Assembly: GCA_041497995.1 (NCBI GenBank)
Contig: JBGQHM010000348.1
Span: forward strand, 1 to 7,192
Length of the DNA stretch: 7,192 bases
DNA from: DATKMS01 sp041497995
GTDB taxonomy: Bacteria > Desulfobacterota > Binatia > HRBIN30
Reading direction: 5' to 3'
Below, piece by piece: positions 1-6,676 of the stretch (position 1 is the first letter of the stretch; every line of letters starts with the position of its first letter). The notes beneath the pieces are model-generated. The model did no database searches and had not been told where the DNA came from. It saw nothing but the letters and a program-made list of their open reading frames with translations. Position numbers and translations under genes: made by a program.

Positions 1-1306
1 GCATGGCACCGACGTTCGCACCGAGGTCATCGGCGGCGCCGCAACCTTCGTGACGCTGTCCTACATCATCTTCGTGCAGCCGGCGGTGCTGTCGACCACG
101 GGCATGGATGCGGGAGCGGTGATGACCGCAACGTGTCTGTCATCGGCACTTGCGACGTTGTTGATGGGGCTGTGGGCGCGGTATCCGATCGCTGTGGCGC
201 CGGCGATGGGTCACAACTTCTATTTCGCGTTCATGGTCGCGGGCCCGGTCGCGGCCGGCGGCATGGGCTACCCGTGGCAAGTCGCGCTCGGCGCCAACTG
301 CGTCGCGGGGGTTGCCTTCCTGGTGCTGTCCCTGGTTGGGCTGCGCGAGCGTCTGGTCGAGGCGATTCCCCATTCCCTCAAACATGCGATCGCCGCGGGC
401 ATCGGCTTGCTGATTACGCTGGTTGGCTTTGAGTGGGCCGGGCTTGTTCGACCCGCACCCGGCACCTTCATTGCCTTGGGCGACCTGCACCAACCGGTCA
501 CGCTCATCGCCACCGGCGGCACGATGCTCACCGCGGCGTTGGCTGCACGTGGCAGCCGCGGCGCCATCCTCATCGGGACGCTCGCCACCGGCTTCGCGGC
601 GGTGCTGCTGGGGGTGATGCCGTACCACGGTCTAGTCGCGGCGCCACCGTCACTTGCGCCGACGTTTGCACAGCTCGACATCGTCGCTGCGTTCCAGCCG
701 CATCTGGTTGCAGTGATCTTCGTGCTGTTCTTCCTCGGACTCTTCGACACGGTAGGCACGTTGGTCGGCGTCGCCGAGCAGGCCGGCTTCCTCGAAGACG
801 GCCGCCTGCCGCGGGCACGTCAAGCAATGGCCACCGACGCGCTTGGCACCATGGTCGGAACCGTATTGGGCACGTCGACGGTCACCGCCTATGTCGAGAG
901 CGCCGCCGGCGTGCAGGCGGGCGCACGCACCGGGCTCGCAAACGTGGTGACGGCGACACTGATGCTCGCTGCGTTGTTCTTCTCGCCGCTGGCGCGCATG
1001 GCGGGTGAGGGCGTACACGTCGGCGCGATGACCGTCTACCCGATCGTCGCGCCGGCCTTGATCATGGTGGGCAGCTTCATGATTCGCAGCGTCGCGCGGA
1101 TCGACTTCGCCGATCCCCCCGCTGCCTTCGCGTCGTTTCTCACCCTGGTCACCATGCCCTTCGCGTTCTCCATCACCGAAGGCATCGCGTTCGGCTTCAT
1201 CGCATACGCGACGCTGATGCTCGCCGCCGGCCGCGGCCGCGAGGTGCCCGTGCTCCTTTACGTCTTCGCCGTGCTGTTCATGCTGCGATACATTCTGTTG
1301 GTCTAG
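1..1306 (+). CDS. NCS2/AzgA-family purine permease, 5' end outside window
   Basis: This is an inner-membrane nucleobase transporter of the NCS2 family, AzgA-like branch, whose characterised members import adenine, guanine or hypoxanthine with protons. The frame is open to the left edge: the first full codon is at position 2, and the in-frame residues before the GTG at 50 (TDVRTEVIGGAATF) match the usual AzgA N-terminus. The GTG at 50 is therefore probably internal, and only a short start is missing. About 434 residues are visible, close to the family's full length. Family landmarks are APAMGHNFYF in the first helix pair (197 onward), LFDTVGTLVG in the TM8 region (740 onward), and TAYVESAAGV with ARTGL in the TM10 region (around 884-935). 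The protein is hydrophobic throughout, consistent with the usual 14 helices. The first motif departs from the common APGMGLNAYF, so substrate choice cannot be stated. The stop lies 2 nt before the next gene, which suggests cotranscription. Confidence 0.93.
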   Translation, partial: HGTDVRTEVIGGAATFVTLSYIIFVQPAVLSTTGMDAGAVMTATCLSSALATLLMGLWARYPIAVAPAMGHNFYFAFMVAGPVAAGGMGYPWQVALGANCVAGVAFLVLSLVGLRERLVEAIPHSLKHAIAAGIGLLITLVGFEWAGLVRPAPGTFIALGDLHQPVTLIATGGTMLTAALAARGSRGAILIGTLATGFAAVLLGVMPYHGLVAAPPSLAPTFAQLDIVAAFQPHLVAVIFVLFFLGLFDTVGTLVGVAEQAGFLEDGRLPRARQAMATDALGTMVGTVLGTSTVTAYVESAAGVQAGARTGLANVVTATLMLAALFFSPLARMAGEGVHVGAMTVYPIVAPALIMVGSFMIRSVARIDFADPPAAFASFLTLVTMPFAFSITEGIAFGFIAYATLMLAAGRGREVPVLLYVFAVLFMLRYILLV

Positions 1307-1308
1307 CG

Positions 1309-3012
1309 ATGAGCGAGCGCACACGCGAGAGCGGCAGCGTACGCCTACGCCTTCTCAACTGGGGTGCGCCCGCGTTGATCGTGGTGCTCGTCGCCTTCTG
1401 CTTCGCGCCGGTGCTCGGCAACGAGTTCGTGAATTGGGATGACCCCGGTTACTTCCTTGAGAACACCCGGTACCGTGGTCTCTCGTCCACCCACCTGGCG
1501 TGGATGTTTACCACTCTGGACTTCAGTCACTACCAACCGCTCACCTGGCTGACGCACGGCCTGGTGTACACCGGTTGGGGGATGGACCCGAGCGGCTACC
1601 ACCTCGGCAATCTAGCGTTGCACGCCGCCAATGCCGTCCTCTGTTACCTGCTGCTGCTGCAGCTGTTGCGCGTCGCGGGCGGCTCGACGGCCACGCTAGC
1701 CGCGACCGTGGGTGCGCTATTTTTTGCGCTGCATCCGTTGCGGGTCGAAGCGGTAGCCTGGGCCACAGAGCGGCAGGAGGTGCTGAGTGCGTGCTTTCTG
1801 CTGCTGGCGCTGATCGCTTATCTGCGCATGCAAGAGCAGCAGGTCGGCAGCCGATCACGGCACCTCTGGTATGCCCTGTCGGTAGGGTGGTTCACCCTGT
1901 CGCTGCTGTCGAAGGCAGCGGGCATGATGCTGCCCATCGTGCTGCTCGCACTCGACGTGTATCCGTTGCGGCGCTTCGCCACCGTAAGGCGCGGCGCGCG
2001 TCTTTGGCTCGTGCTGGAAAAAGTTCCATACGCGCTGGCAGCGACGGCAGCGGCGGTGCTCGCATTCTATGCCAAGCAGAGCTTTTTCATGCGCCCGCTG
2101 GCGCAGCACGGAATGACCGAACGGATCATGCAATCGATGTATGGTCTCTGCTTCTACGTCTGGAAGACGGTGCTGCCGGTGCATCTCTCGCCGTTGTATC
2201 TGTTGGAACGGCCAATGAACCCGAGCGACCCGGTGTACGTTGCGTGCGCCGCAGCGGTCGTCGCGGTCACCGCGACGCTCGTCGTGCTGCGCCGTCGCTG
2301 GCCGTGGGCCTTGCAGGCCTGGGTGTGTTACGTGGTGATCCTATTCCCCGTGATCGGGATCACGCAGAGCGGGCCACAGAAGGTTGCAGACCGGTATACC
2401 TATCTTGGGTGTCTGCCGTGGGTCGTGTTGGTGGCGGCAGCCGTACAGCGGACGTGCCAATCCTGGCAGCGTGGACGGCTCAGCAACGCGGCGGCATACG
2501 GTGGCGGCGCAGCGCTGGTGGCGGTCTTGGTGACGCTGGGTATGCTCACCACGGCGCAGACCCGCGTGTGGCACGACTCGGTGACACTGTGGGACCGGGC
2601 GATTGCGGTCGAGCCGGACAACAACATCGCCTACAACAACCGCGGTACGGGGAAGCAACTCAAGGGGGACGTGAGCGGCGCGCGCGCGGACTACGAAGTG
2701 GCGGTTCGTCTGCACCCACTGCACTGGGACGCTCGCGTTAACCGCGCGTGGGCGCGGCGTATGATGGGGGACTTCGATGGTGCCATCGCCGACTACACCG
2801 AGCTCATTCGCCGCAGCCCCCGCTATGCGTACGGGTACGATGCCCGCGGGCTCGCGCGTGCGGCCAAGAGTGATTTCGACGGCGCCGTGAGTGACTACCG
2901 TACCGCGTTGCGGCTCACCCCACCCGGCGCCGCCTCACGTACAGCGATCGAAGCCCACCTTGCCGCCGCGCAGCGCGCGCACGCGGCGGACGCGTCACCG
3001 GCGCACCCATAG
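1309..3012 (+). CDS. GT-C/TMTC-like polytopic membrane protein with three C-terminal TPRs (copy A)
   Basis: This is a putative lipid-linked-sugar-dependent glycosyltransferase of the GT-C (protein mannosyltransferase/TMTC-like) type; the function is inferred from layout only. The 567 residues run as follows: a short basic N-terminus; a first helix at about 18-37; a large outer loop with NWDDP at 42-46, whose Asp44-Asp45 matches the catalytic acidic pair expected in the first loop of GT-C enzymes; then about nine or ten further helices to about residue 415. HPLRVEAVAWATERQE (142-157) resembles the conserved HP...EAV...R.D stretch of TMTC proteins, and LSKAAG..LP (200-209) is typical of bacterial relatives. 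Three 34-residue TPRs follow at about 437-538, and in this fold they should face the periplasm. The ATG is 2 nt after the permease stop with no clear Shine-Dalgarno, so translation may depend on coupling. It is often annotated simply as a TPR protein. The acceptor is unknown. Confidence 0.85.
   Translation: MSERTRESGSVRLRLLNWGAPALIVVLVAFCFAPVLGNEFVNWDDPGYFLENTRYRGLSSTHLAWMFTTLDFSHYQPLTWLTHGLVYTGWGMDPSGYHLGNLALHAANAVLCYLLLLQLLRVAGGSTATLAATVGALFFALHPLRVEAVAWATERQEVLSACFLLLALIAYLRMQEQQVGSRSRHLWYALSVGWFTLSLLSKAAGMMLPIVLLALDVYPLRRFATVRRGARLWLVLEKVPYALAATAAAVLAFYAKQSFFMRPLAQHGMTERIMQSMYGLCFYVWKTVLPVHLSPLYLLERPMNPSDPVYVACAAAVVAVTATLVVLRRRWPWALQAWVCYVVILFPVIGITQSGPQKVADRYTYLGCLPWVVLVAAAVQRTCQSWQRGRLSNAAAYGGGAALVAVLVTLGMLTTAQTRVWHDSVTLWDRAIAVEPDNNIAYNNRGTGKQLKGDVSGARADYEVAVRLHPLHWDARVNRAWARRMMGDFDGAIADYTELIRRSPRYAYGYDARGLARAAKSDFDGAVSDYRTALRLTPPGAASRTAIEAHLAAAQRAHAADASPAHP
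2617..2922 (+). repeat. Three tandem TPR units in copy A
   Basis: Residues 437-538 form three 34-residue tetratricopeptide repeats. The NNRG, NRA and ARG positions fall at residues 445, 478 and 512, close to a 34-residue period, and each unit has the G-D-(F/V)-x-G-A-x-x-D-Y core. TPRs usually bind protein partners. Here they follow the last membrane helix and so are expected on the outer face of the membrane. Confidence 0.88.
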
Positions 3013-3015
3013 GCC

Positions 3016-3029
3016 GACGACTGACGACT
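3016..3029 (+). repeat. Tandem 7-bp duplication (GACGACT x2) in the intergenic gap
   Basis: GACGACT occurs twice head to tail in the 48-nt gap between the two paralogous membrane-protein genes. No regulatory role is evident, and two copies of a 7-mer in GC-rich DNA can be chance. The rest of the gap holds only the start region of the next gene. Confidence 0.4.
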
Positions 3030-3049
3030 GATGGGGCGTACGTCGAACT

Positions 3050-3054
3050 GGTGA
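3050..3054 (+). promoter_or_regulatory. Weak Shine-Dalgarno (GGTGA) for the second GT-C paralogue
   Basis: GGTGA lies 6 nt before the ATG at 3061 and can pair with the 5' part of a standard anti-Shine-Dalgarno sequence. An in-frame TGA at 3052-3054 overlaps it, which rules out any start further upstream (for example the ATG at 3031) and fixes 3061 as the first possible ATG. Confidence 0.5.
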
Positions 3055-3060
3055 AGCACT

Positions 3061-4875
3061 ATGGCTCGCACCTCCGCGCCGCGCGTACGAGAGACGCAGC
3101 CGTCAGGGAGCTGGGGGTGGCCCGCGTTCATCGGCGTGGCGGTCTTCGTCAGCTTTCTGCCTGTCTTGAGTAACGATTTCGTCAACTGGGATGACCCGTT
3201 CTACTTCGCGCAGAACCCGCACTACCGCGGCCTGTCTCCGTCGCATCTGCAGTGGATGTTCACGACGACGTACATGAGCCACTACCAGCCCATCAGCTGG
3301 CTGACGCATGCCGTCGTCTACGAGTTCTGGGGCATGGACCCGCGCGGGTATCATTTCGTCAACCTCCTCTTCCACGTCGGCAACGGCGTCCTCCTCTACA
3401 CGCTGATCATCGCCGTACTGCGGCAGGCATGGGCCGGGAGTGAGCGCATCAACCCACGGAGGTTGACGGTGGCAGCAGCGGTCGGTGCGTTGTTCTTCGC
3501 CGTGCATCCGTTGCGTGTCGAAGCAGTCGCGTGGGCGACCGAACGTCAGGAGGTCGTCTGCGGGCTGTTCTTCTTGTTGTCGTTGCTCGCGTACGTCCGG
3601 ATGTGCGCCGCAGAGCGCGCGGCGCAGCCACGCCGCTTGTGGTACGCGCTGTCTGTGGGCTGCTTTGCCCTGTCGCTGATGTCGAAGGCCGCAGGGCTGA
3701 CGCTGCCCGTCCTGCTGCTGGTCGCCGACAATTGTCCTCTGCGCCGCCTTGCGACCCCCGAGGGGAGCGTGCGCGGGTCGGTGCTGCTTGAGAAGCTACC
3801 GTATCTCGTTCTCACGATCGCGGCGCTCGCAATGGCTAGCTTTGCGAAGGGACGATACGACGTTGTGCCGCTCGCCGAGCATGGACTGTTCGCGCGAAGC
3901 ATTCAGGCAGGGTACGGGCTGAGCTTTTATCTATGGAAGACACTCGTGCCGCTGAATCTGTCGCCGTTGTACGCGCTGCCACATCCGCTGGACCCGGCTC
4001 GACCCGTGTACGTGCTTGGGGCACTGACCACGATCGGCATCACGATCAGCGCGACGCTGGGGCGCCGCCGCTACCCGGCCATCTTGGCAGCTTGGGTCGC
4101 TTACATTGTGATCGTCTCACCGTTTCTCGGACTCGTACAAAGCGGGCCGCAGATCGCAGCCGATCGGTACACATATCTCGCATCGCTACCCTGGTCGGTC
4201 TTGGTAGCCGCAGTCTTCTACCGATCAGCCCGCATCTGGAAGTCGCGGCCTAGCGCATGGCCCGTCCGCCCCGCAGCGACGGCAGCGCTGGGCGCCACCT
4301 TCGTTGTCCTCGCGGTGCTCACCACCGCGCAGACGCGCATCTGGAGGGACTCGCTCACTCTCTGGACGCATGTCTTGAGCGTCGAGCCGGACAACGACTT
4401 TGCTTACTTCAATCGCGGCCACGCCCGCCATGTAGCCGGTGACATCCCTAGCGCCCTCGTCGACTACGATCAGTCAATCCGCCTCGATCCGACGCGCAGC
4501 AGGTATTACAACAATCGCGGCAGCGCACGCGCCGCCACCGGGGACTTTGATGGAGCGCTCGCTGATTTCGACGAAGCGATTCGCCGTGCACCCGAATTCG
4601 CCAGCCCATACAGCAATCGTGGCAATCTGCGACACGCGAAAGGTGACGTCGACGGTGCTCTTGCTGATTACAACGAGGCGATTCGACTCGCGCCAACGTA
4701 CGCAGATGCGTACGCCAATCGCGCCAAGTTGCGGCAAGCGCGCGGGGACCTGGCCGACGCCGTTGCTGACTACAGCATCGCCCTGCAGTTGACGTCACCC
4801 GGCAGCCCGCAGCGCGCGAAGCTGGAAAGCAACCTTCTAGCCGCGCGCCGACTGTTGGCGGCAGGCTCGCAGTGA
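3061..4875 (+). CDS. GT-C/TMTC-like polytopic membrane protein with four C-terminal TPRs (copy B)
   Basis: This is a paralogue of the preceding gene and has the same inferred role: a membrane glycosyltransferase of GT-C fold, unproven. The N-terminal halves align without gaps, and NWDDP falls at residues 42-46 in both. Over residues 38-100 I count 42 of 63 identities by hand. HPLRVEAVAWATERQE recurs at 149-164, SKAAGLTLP at 208-216, and SGPQIAADRYTY at 361-372. About ten or eleven hydrophobic helices end near residue 425. Four very regular 34-residue TPRs follow (445-580; NRG/NRA at 451, 485, 519 and 553), then a short Ala/Leu/Arg-rich capping helix. At 604 residues it is longer than copy A mainly because of the extra TPR. 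It lies 48 nt downstream on the same strand and is probably cotranscribed. Its last 39 nt overlap the end of the opposing gene. Confidence 0.86.
   Translation: MARTSAPRVRETQPSGSWGWPAFIGVAVFVSFLPVLSNDFVNWDDPFYFAQNPHYRGLSPSHLQWMFTTTYMSHYQPISWLTHAVVYEFWGMDPRGYHFVNLLFHVGNGVLLYTLIIAVLRQAWAGSERINPRRLTVAAAVGALFFAVHPLRVEAVAWATERQEVVCGLFFLLSLLAYVRMCAAERAAQPRRLWYALSVGCFALSLMSKAAGLTLPVLLLVADNCPLRRLATPEGSVRGSVLLEKLPYLVLTIAALAMASFAKGRYDVVPLAEHGLFARSIQAGYGLSFYLWKTLVPLNLSPLYALPHPLDPARPVYVLGALTTIGITISATLGRRRYPAILAAWVAYIVIVSPFLGLVQSGPQIAADRYTYLASLPWSVLVAAVFYRSARIWKSRPSAWPVRPAATAALGATFVVLAVLTTAQTRIWRDSLTLWTHVLSVEPDNDFAYFNRGHARHVAGDIPSALVDYDQSIRLDPTRSRYYNNRGSARAATGDFDGALADFDEAIRRAPEFASPYSNRGNLRHAKGDVDGALADYNEAIRLAPTYADAYANRAKLRQARGDLADAVADYSIALQLTSPGSPQRAKLESNLLAARRLLAAGSQ
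4393..4800 (+). repeat. Four tandem TPR units in copy B
   Basis: Residues 445-580 hold four 34-residue TPRs with an exact 34-residue period. The consensus is A-Y-x-N-R-G near the start of each unit and G-D-x-D-G-A-L-A-D-(Y/F)-x-E-A-I-R-x-A-P through the second helix. Units 2 and 3 are the most alike, which fits gain of one unit by internal duplication relative to copy A. Confidence 0.92.
4837..4875. other. 39-nt tail-to-tail coding overlap
   Basis: The plus-strand gene ends with TGA at 4873-4875 and the minus-strand gene ends with TAG at 4837-4839 (read on the minus strand), so the last 12-13 codons of each lie on opposite strands of the same DNA. No hairpin followed by a T-run is visible here for either direction. 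Transcripts would therefore overlap at their 3' ends unless termination happens within coding sequence or depends on Rho. Confidence 0.85.
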
Positions 4876-6648
4876 CCGCGCCTTCGCGAGGATGAGTAGC
4901 ACGACGGGCAACAGCAGGATCACCACGCCATGCCGCTCGCGCGACTCGCCTATGGTGCAGCCGCCGCCGTCCTCGAACGCCGCGGTGGTGCCGCCGTTAC
5001 TTACTGTCTCCGCTCGCGGTGAGGCTGTCGCGGTCCGCTGCGGCAGCGCGGTGGCGATCGCGGACGGCGTACCGGTGGGCGATGGTGCCGTCTGTGTCGC
5101 AGCGGGCTCCGGTGGAGGGCTATGCGGGTCATGCGGGTCATGTCCGATGCCGACCAGAACGGCGCTGCTGCTTTCGGGCGCCGCCGCTATCTGCTGACCC
5201 TCGGGCGCACTGAGGACAACCCCGCCAATCGATAGTGGATACACGCCGGTGCGAGCGGTCGGTGCGATGCTGATGGTACAGGTATACAGCGCTGCGCCGT
5301 CTTCGATCGGGGCGCTGTTGTCGGTGGAGAAGACGATGGCGCGCATCGCCGTGCAACCGCCGCCGCTACAGCCGCTCGGCAGGAAGGCGAAGGACGCGGC
5401 GCCCTTGCCGATGTCCGGGTTCACGCCGCAGTCCGGCCTGCCGTTGGCGAACGCCGCAATCGGCGTGTTGATGCTGTCGAAGCCGATGTCGTTCTGTGTG
5501 CCAGCGACGCTCGCACCGGCCGTGACAAGGCGTGCGACCATGAACACATCGTCACCCGGTTGCCCGCGCACCTCATCGACAACAATCGACGGCTGCACGG
5601 GCGTCGGCGTCGCCGCCAGCGGTACCACGAAGACCCCGCCTTTGATGCCGATGCTCTCCAGCCGTTGGCCGGATGGATCACTCATCATGACGCCGGTGAT
5701 GCCCAACGGGTGCTCCACAAACTGCGTGGCATCTTCCGCAATGCTCACCGTGCAGGTGTACAGCGTGGCGCCGTCTGGAATCGGGTCGAGGTTGGACAGG
5801 GAAAGAACAAGCGCACGCACTCCCGTGCATGCCGATCCGGAACAACCCGGCGGCTGGAAGCTAAACGCCGTAGCCGCCTTGTCGATGTCCGCGTTCACGC
5901 GACAGTCAGGCTTACCATTGGCCGTCGTTGCGACGCGGACGTTGGCGCCGTCGTACTGGAGGTCATTCTGCGTCGAGGCGACGACCGCATCCGCTGCCTG
6001 CAGTCGCACGTCTATCAGAATCTGCTCTCCGGGTGCGGCGCTCGCGGAGTTGACAATGATGGCGGGCACGACCGGCGTTGCGGTCGGCGTGGGAGTGCGC
6101 GTTGGCCGCGTTCCCGGAACTGTGATGAAGCCATTGCTCCCCGCGGCCGGCAACGGCTGTCCGTCCGGCGACGCCGCAATCACGTGGGCGATGCTCAGCG
6201 CCCAATCACCCGGCGCCGCATGTTGAGTCACATTGAATGTGCAGGTGTAGAGCACGGCGCCGTCGGGGATGGGCTCAACGTTGGTGCCGAACACGATGGC
6301 GCGCAACCCGGAATATGCGAGACCGAACGCCGTGAGGTCCTTGCCCAACTCAGGATTCACCGCGCAGCCAAGCAGCGACGTCTCGCCTGGGAAGAAGGTG
6401 ATGTCGTTCTGCACGCCCACCACCGCGAAGCCGGCCGTGTGCAACGTGACGTCGATGGTGACTTGATCACCGGGCTTCCCGGTTGCCGATCCCACGGCCA
6501 CCGAGACGACGGAGGCAGCGCTAGTCGGCGTCGGTGACTGGCCTTCCGCTTGCCACCGAGGACCGAGCACCAGACCAATGACAATCGCCGCGGGCAGGTG
6601 CCATCGCCAGCTCGTGGATACCGGTCGCTGTCGCGTCACGCCGCCCAT
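4837..6648 (-). CDS. Secreted, membrane-anchored protein with three cohesin-like domains
   Basis: This is a 603-residue exported protein of unknown partner. Residues 15-37 look like a signal peptide: a basic start, the hydrophobic run PAAIVIGLVLG, then AEGQ. Three related beta-sandwich units of the cohesin-like type follow, at about 47-177, 196-343 and 354-499. Each opens with (K/A/Q)PG(D/E)x(V/I), has a (T/V)QND segment, a Cys-containing segment before an acidic or Asn-Pro-type turn, (P)IPDGAxLYTCT, and a closing PxGQ stretch. Thr/Pro-rich linkers separate the units, and a longer Pro/Thr/Ser linker covers 500-556. The end has GGGC at 561-564, a hydrophobic helix at about 574-588 and an Arg-rich tail, a three-part surface-sorting pattern. 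In cellulosomes cohesins bind dockerins, but no dockerin or carbohydrate enzyme is seen here, so a general adhesion or scaffold role is only a guess. The start is set by a strong ribosome binding site. Confidence 0.88.
   Translation of the reverse strand: MGGVTRQRPVSTSWRWHLPAAIVIGLVLGPRWQAEGQSPTPTSAASVVSVAVGSATGKPGDQVTIDVTLHTAGFAVVGVQNDITFFPGETSLLGCAVNPELGKDLTAFGLAYSGLRAIVFGTNVEPIPDGAVLYTCTFNVTQHAAPGDWALSIAHVIAASPDGQPLPAAGSNGFITVPGTRPTRTPTPTATPVVPAIIVNSASAAPGEQILIDVRLQAADAVVASTQNDLQYDGANVRVATTANGKPDCRVNADIDKAATAFSFQPPGCSGSACTGVRALVLSLSNLDPIPDGATLYTCTVSIAEDATQFVEHPLGITGVMMSDPSGQRLESIGIKGGVFVVPLAATPTPVQPSIVVDEVRGQPGDDVFMVARLVTAGASVAGTQNDIGFDSINTPIAAFANGRPDCGVNPDIGKGAASFAFLPSGCSGGGCTAMRAIVFSTDNSAPIEDGAALYTCTISIAPTARTGVYPLSIGGVVLSAPEGQQIAAAPESSSAVLVGIGHDPHDPHSPPPEPAATQTAPSPTGTPSAIATALPQRTATASPRAETVSNGGTTAAFEDGGGCTIGESRERHGVVILLLPVVLLILAKARSLRACRQQSARG
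4840..4968 (-). other. C-terminal sorting/anchor region (GGGC, helix, basic tail)
   Basis: Residues 561-603 of the cohesin-like protein comprise DGGGCT followed by a polar spacer (IGESRERHG), the hydrophobic segment VVILLLPVVLLILA and a tail rich in Arg and Lys. This three-part form resembles MYXO-CTERM and related signals, in which the Gly/Cys motif is processed by an intramembrane or membrane-embedded sortase-like enzyme. No such enzyme is encoded in this window, so processing is inferred. A simple C-terminal membrane anchor is the alternative. Confidence 0.65.
5122..5139 (-). repeat. Tandem 9-bp repeat encoding an HDPHDPH linker
   Basis: ATGCGGGTC is repeated exactly twice on the plus strand. 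Read on the minus strand it encodes His-Asp-Pro twice, giving HDPHDPH at residues 503-509, at the start of the long linker after the third cohesin-like domain. It is probably a slippage product in a disordered linker. Confidence 0.7.
5152..6510 (-). repeat. Three tandem cohesin-like domain repeats
   Basis: Approximate units on the minus strand are domain 1 at 6510-6118, domain 2 at 6063-5620 and domain 3 at 5589-5152. Domains 2 and 3 each carry four cysteines at nearly equal spacing (residues 249, 269, 274, 299 and 407, 427, 432, 459), within the motifs NGxPDC, (P/S)GCSG and CTxxRA. Domain 1 has only the outer pair (95 and 136) and lacks the roughly ten-residue insert that holds the inner pair. 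Domains 2 and 3 are therefore the more recent duplication. Confidence 0.85.
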
Positions 6649-6653
6649 TGCCG

Positions 6654-6662
6654 TCCCCCTTT
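6654..6662 (-). promoter_or_regulatory. Strong ribosome binding site of the cohesin-like gene
   Basis: Read on the minus strand the sequence is AAAGGGGGA, ending 5 nt before the ATG at 6648-6646. It is the clearest purine-rich Shine-Dalgarno in the window and lies wholly in the 28-nt gap after the upstream gene's stop. It supports 6648 as the start and fits independent, efficient initiation on a shared transcript. Confidence 0.8.
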
Positions 6663-6676
6663 CTGTAGTCGAGACT

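Noticed and set aside
650..1324. A 224-codon minus-strand frame opposite the permease
   Set aside because: Its product is a low-complexity, Glu/Arg/His-rich sequence with no recognisable domain, and it is antisense to well-conserved permease motifs.
2617..4800. Identity as O-GlcNAc transferase (GT41) because of the TPRs
   Set aside because: GT41 enzymes are soluble with N-terminal TPRs and a GT-B catalytic domain. Here the TPRs are C-terminal to a polytopic membrane domain, and no GT-B domain is present.
5249..6537. Two 325-codon open frames on the plus strand (5249-6226 and 5560-6537)
   Set aside because: They lie entirely opposite the cohesin-like gene, overlap each other, and show no family features. 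The minus-strand product has a signal peptide, repeats and a C-terminal anchor; the plus frames are GC-driven shadows.
4837..6648. Cellulosome scaffoldin
   Set aside because: There are cohesin-like domains but no carbohydrate-binding module, dockerin, S-layer domain or glycoside hydrolase in the window, and the domain sequence is remote from classical clostridial cohesins.
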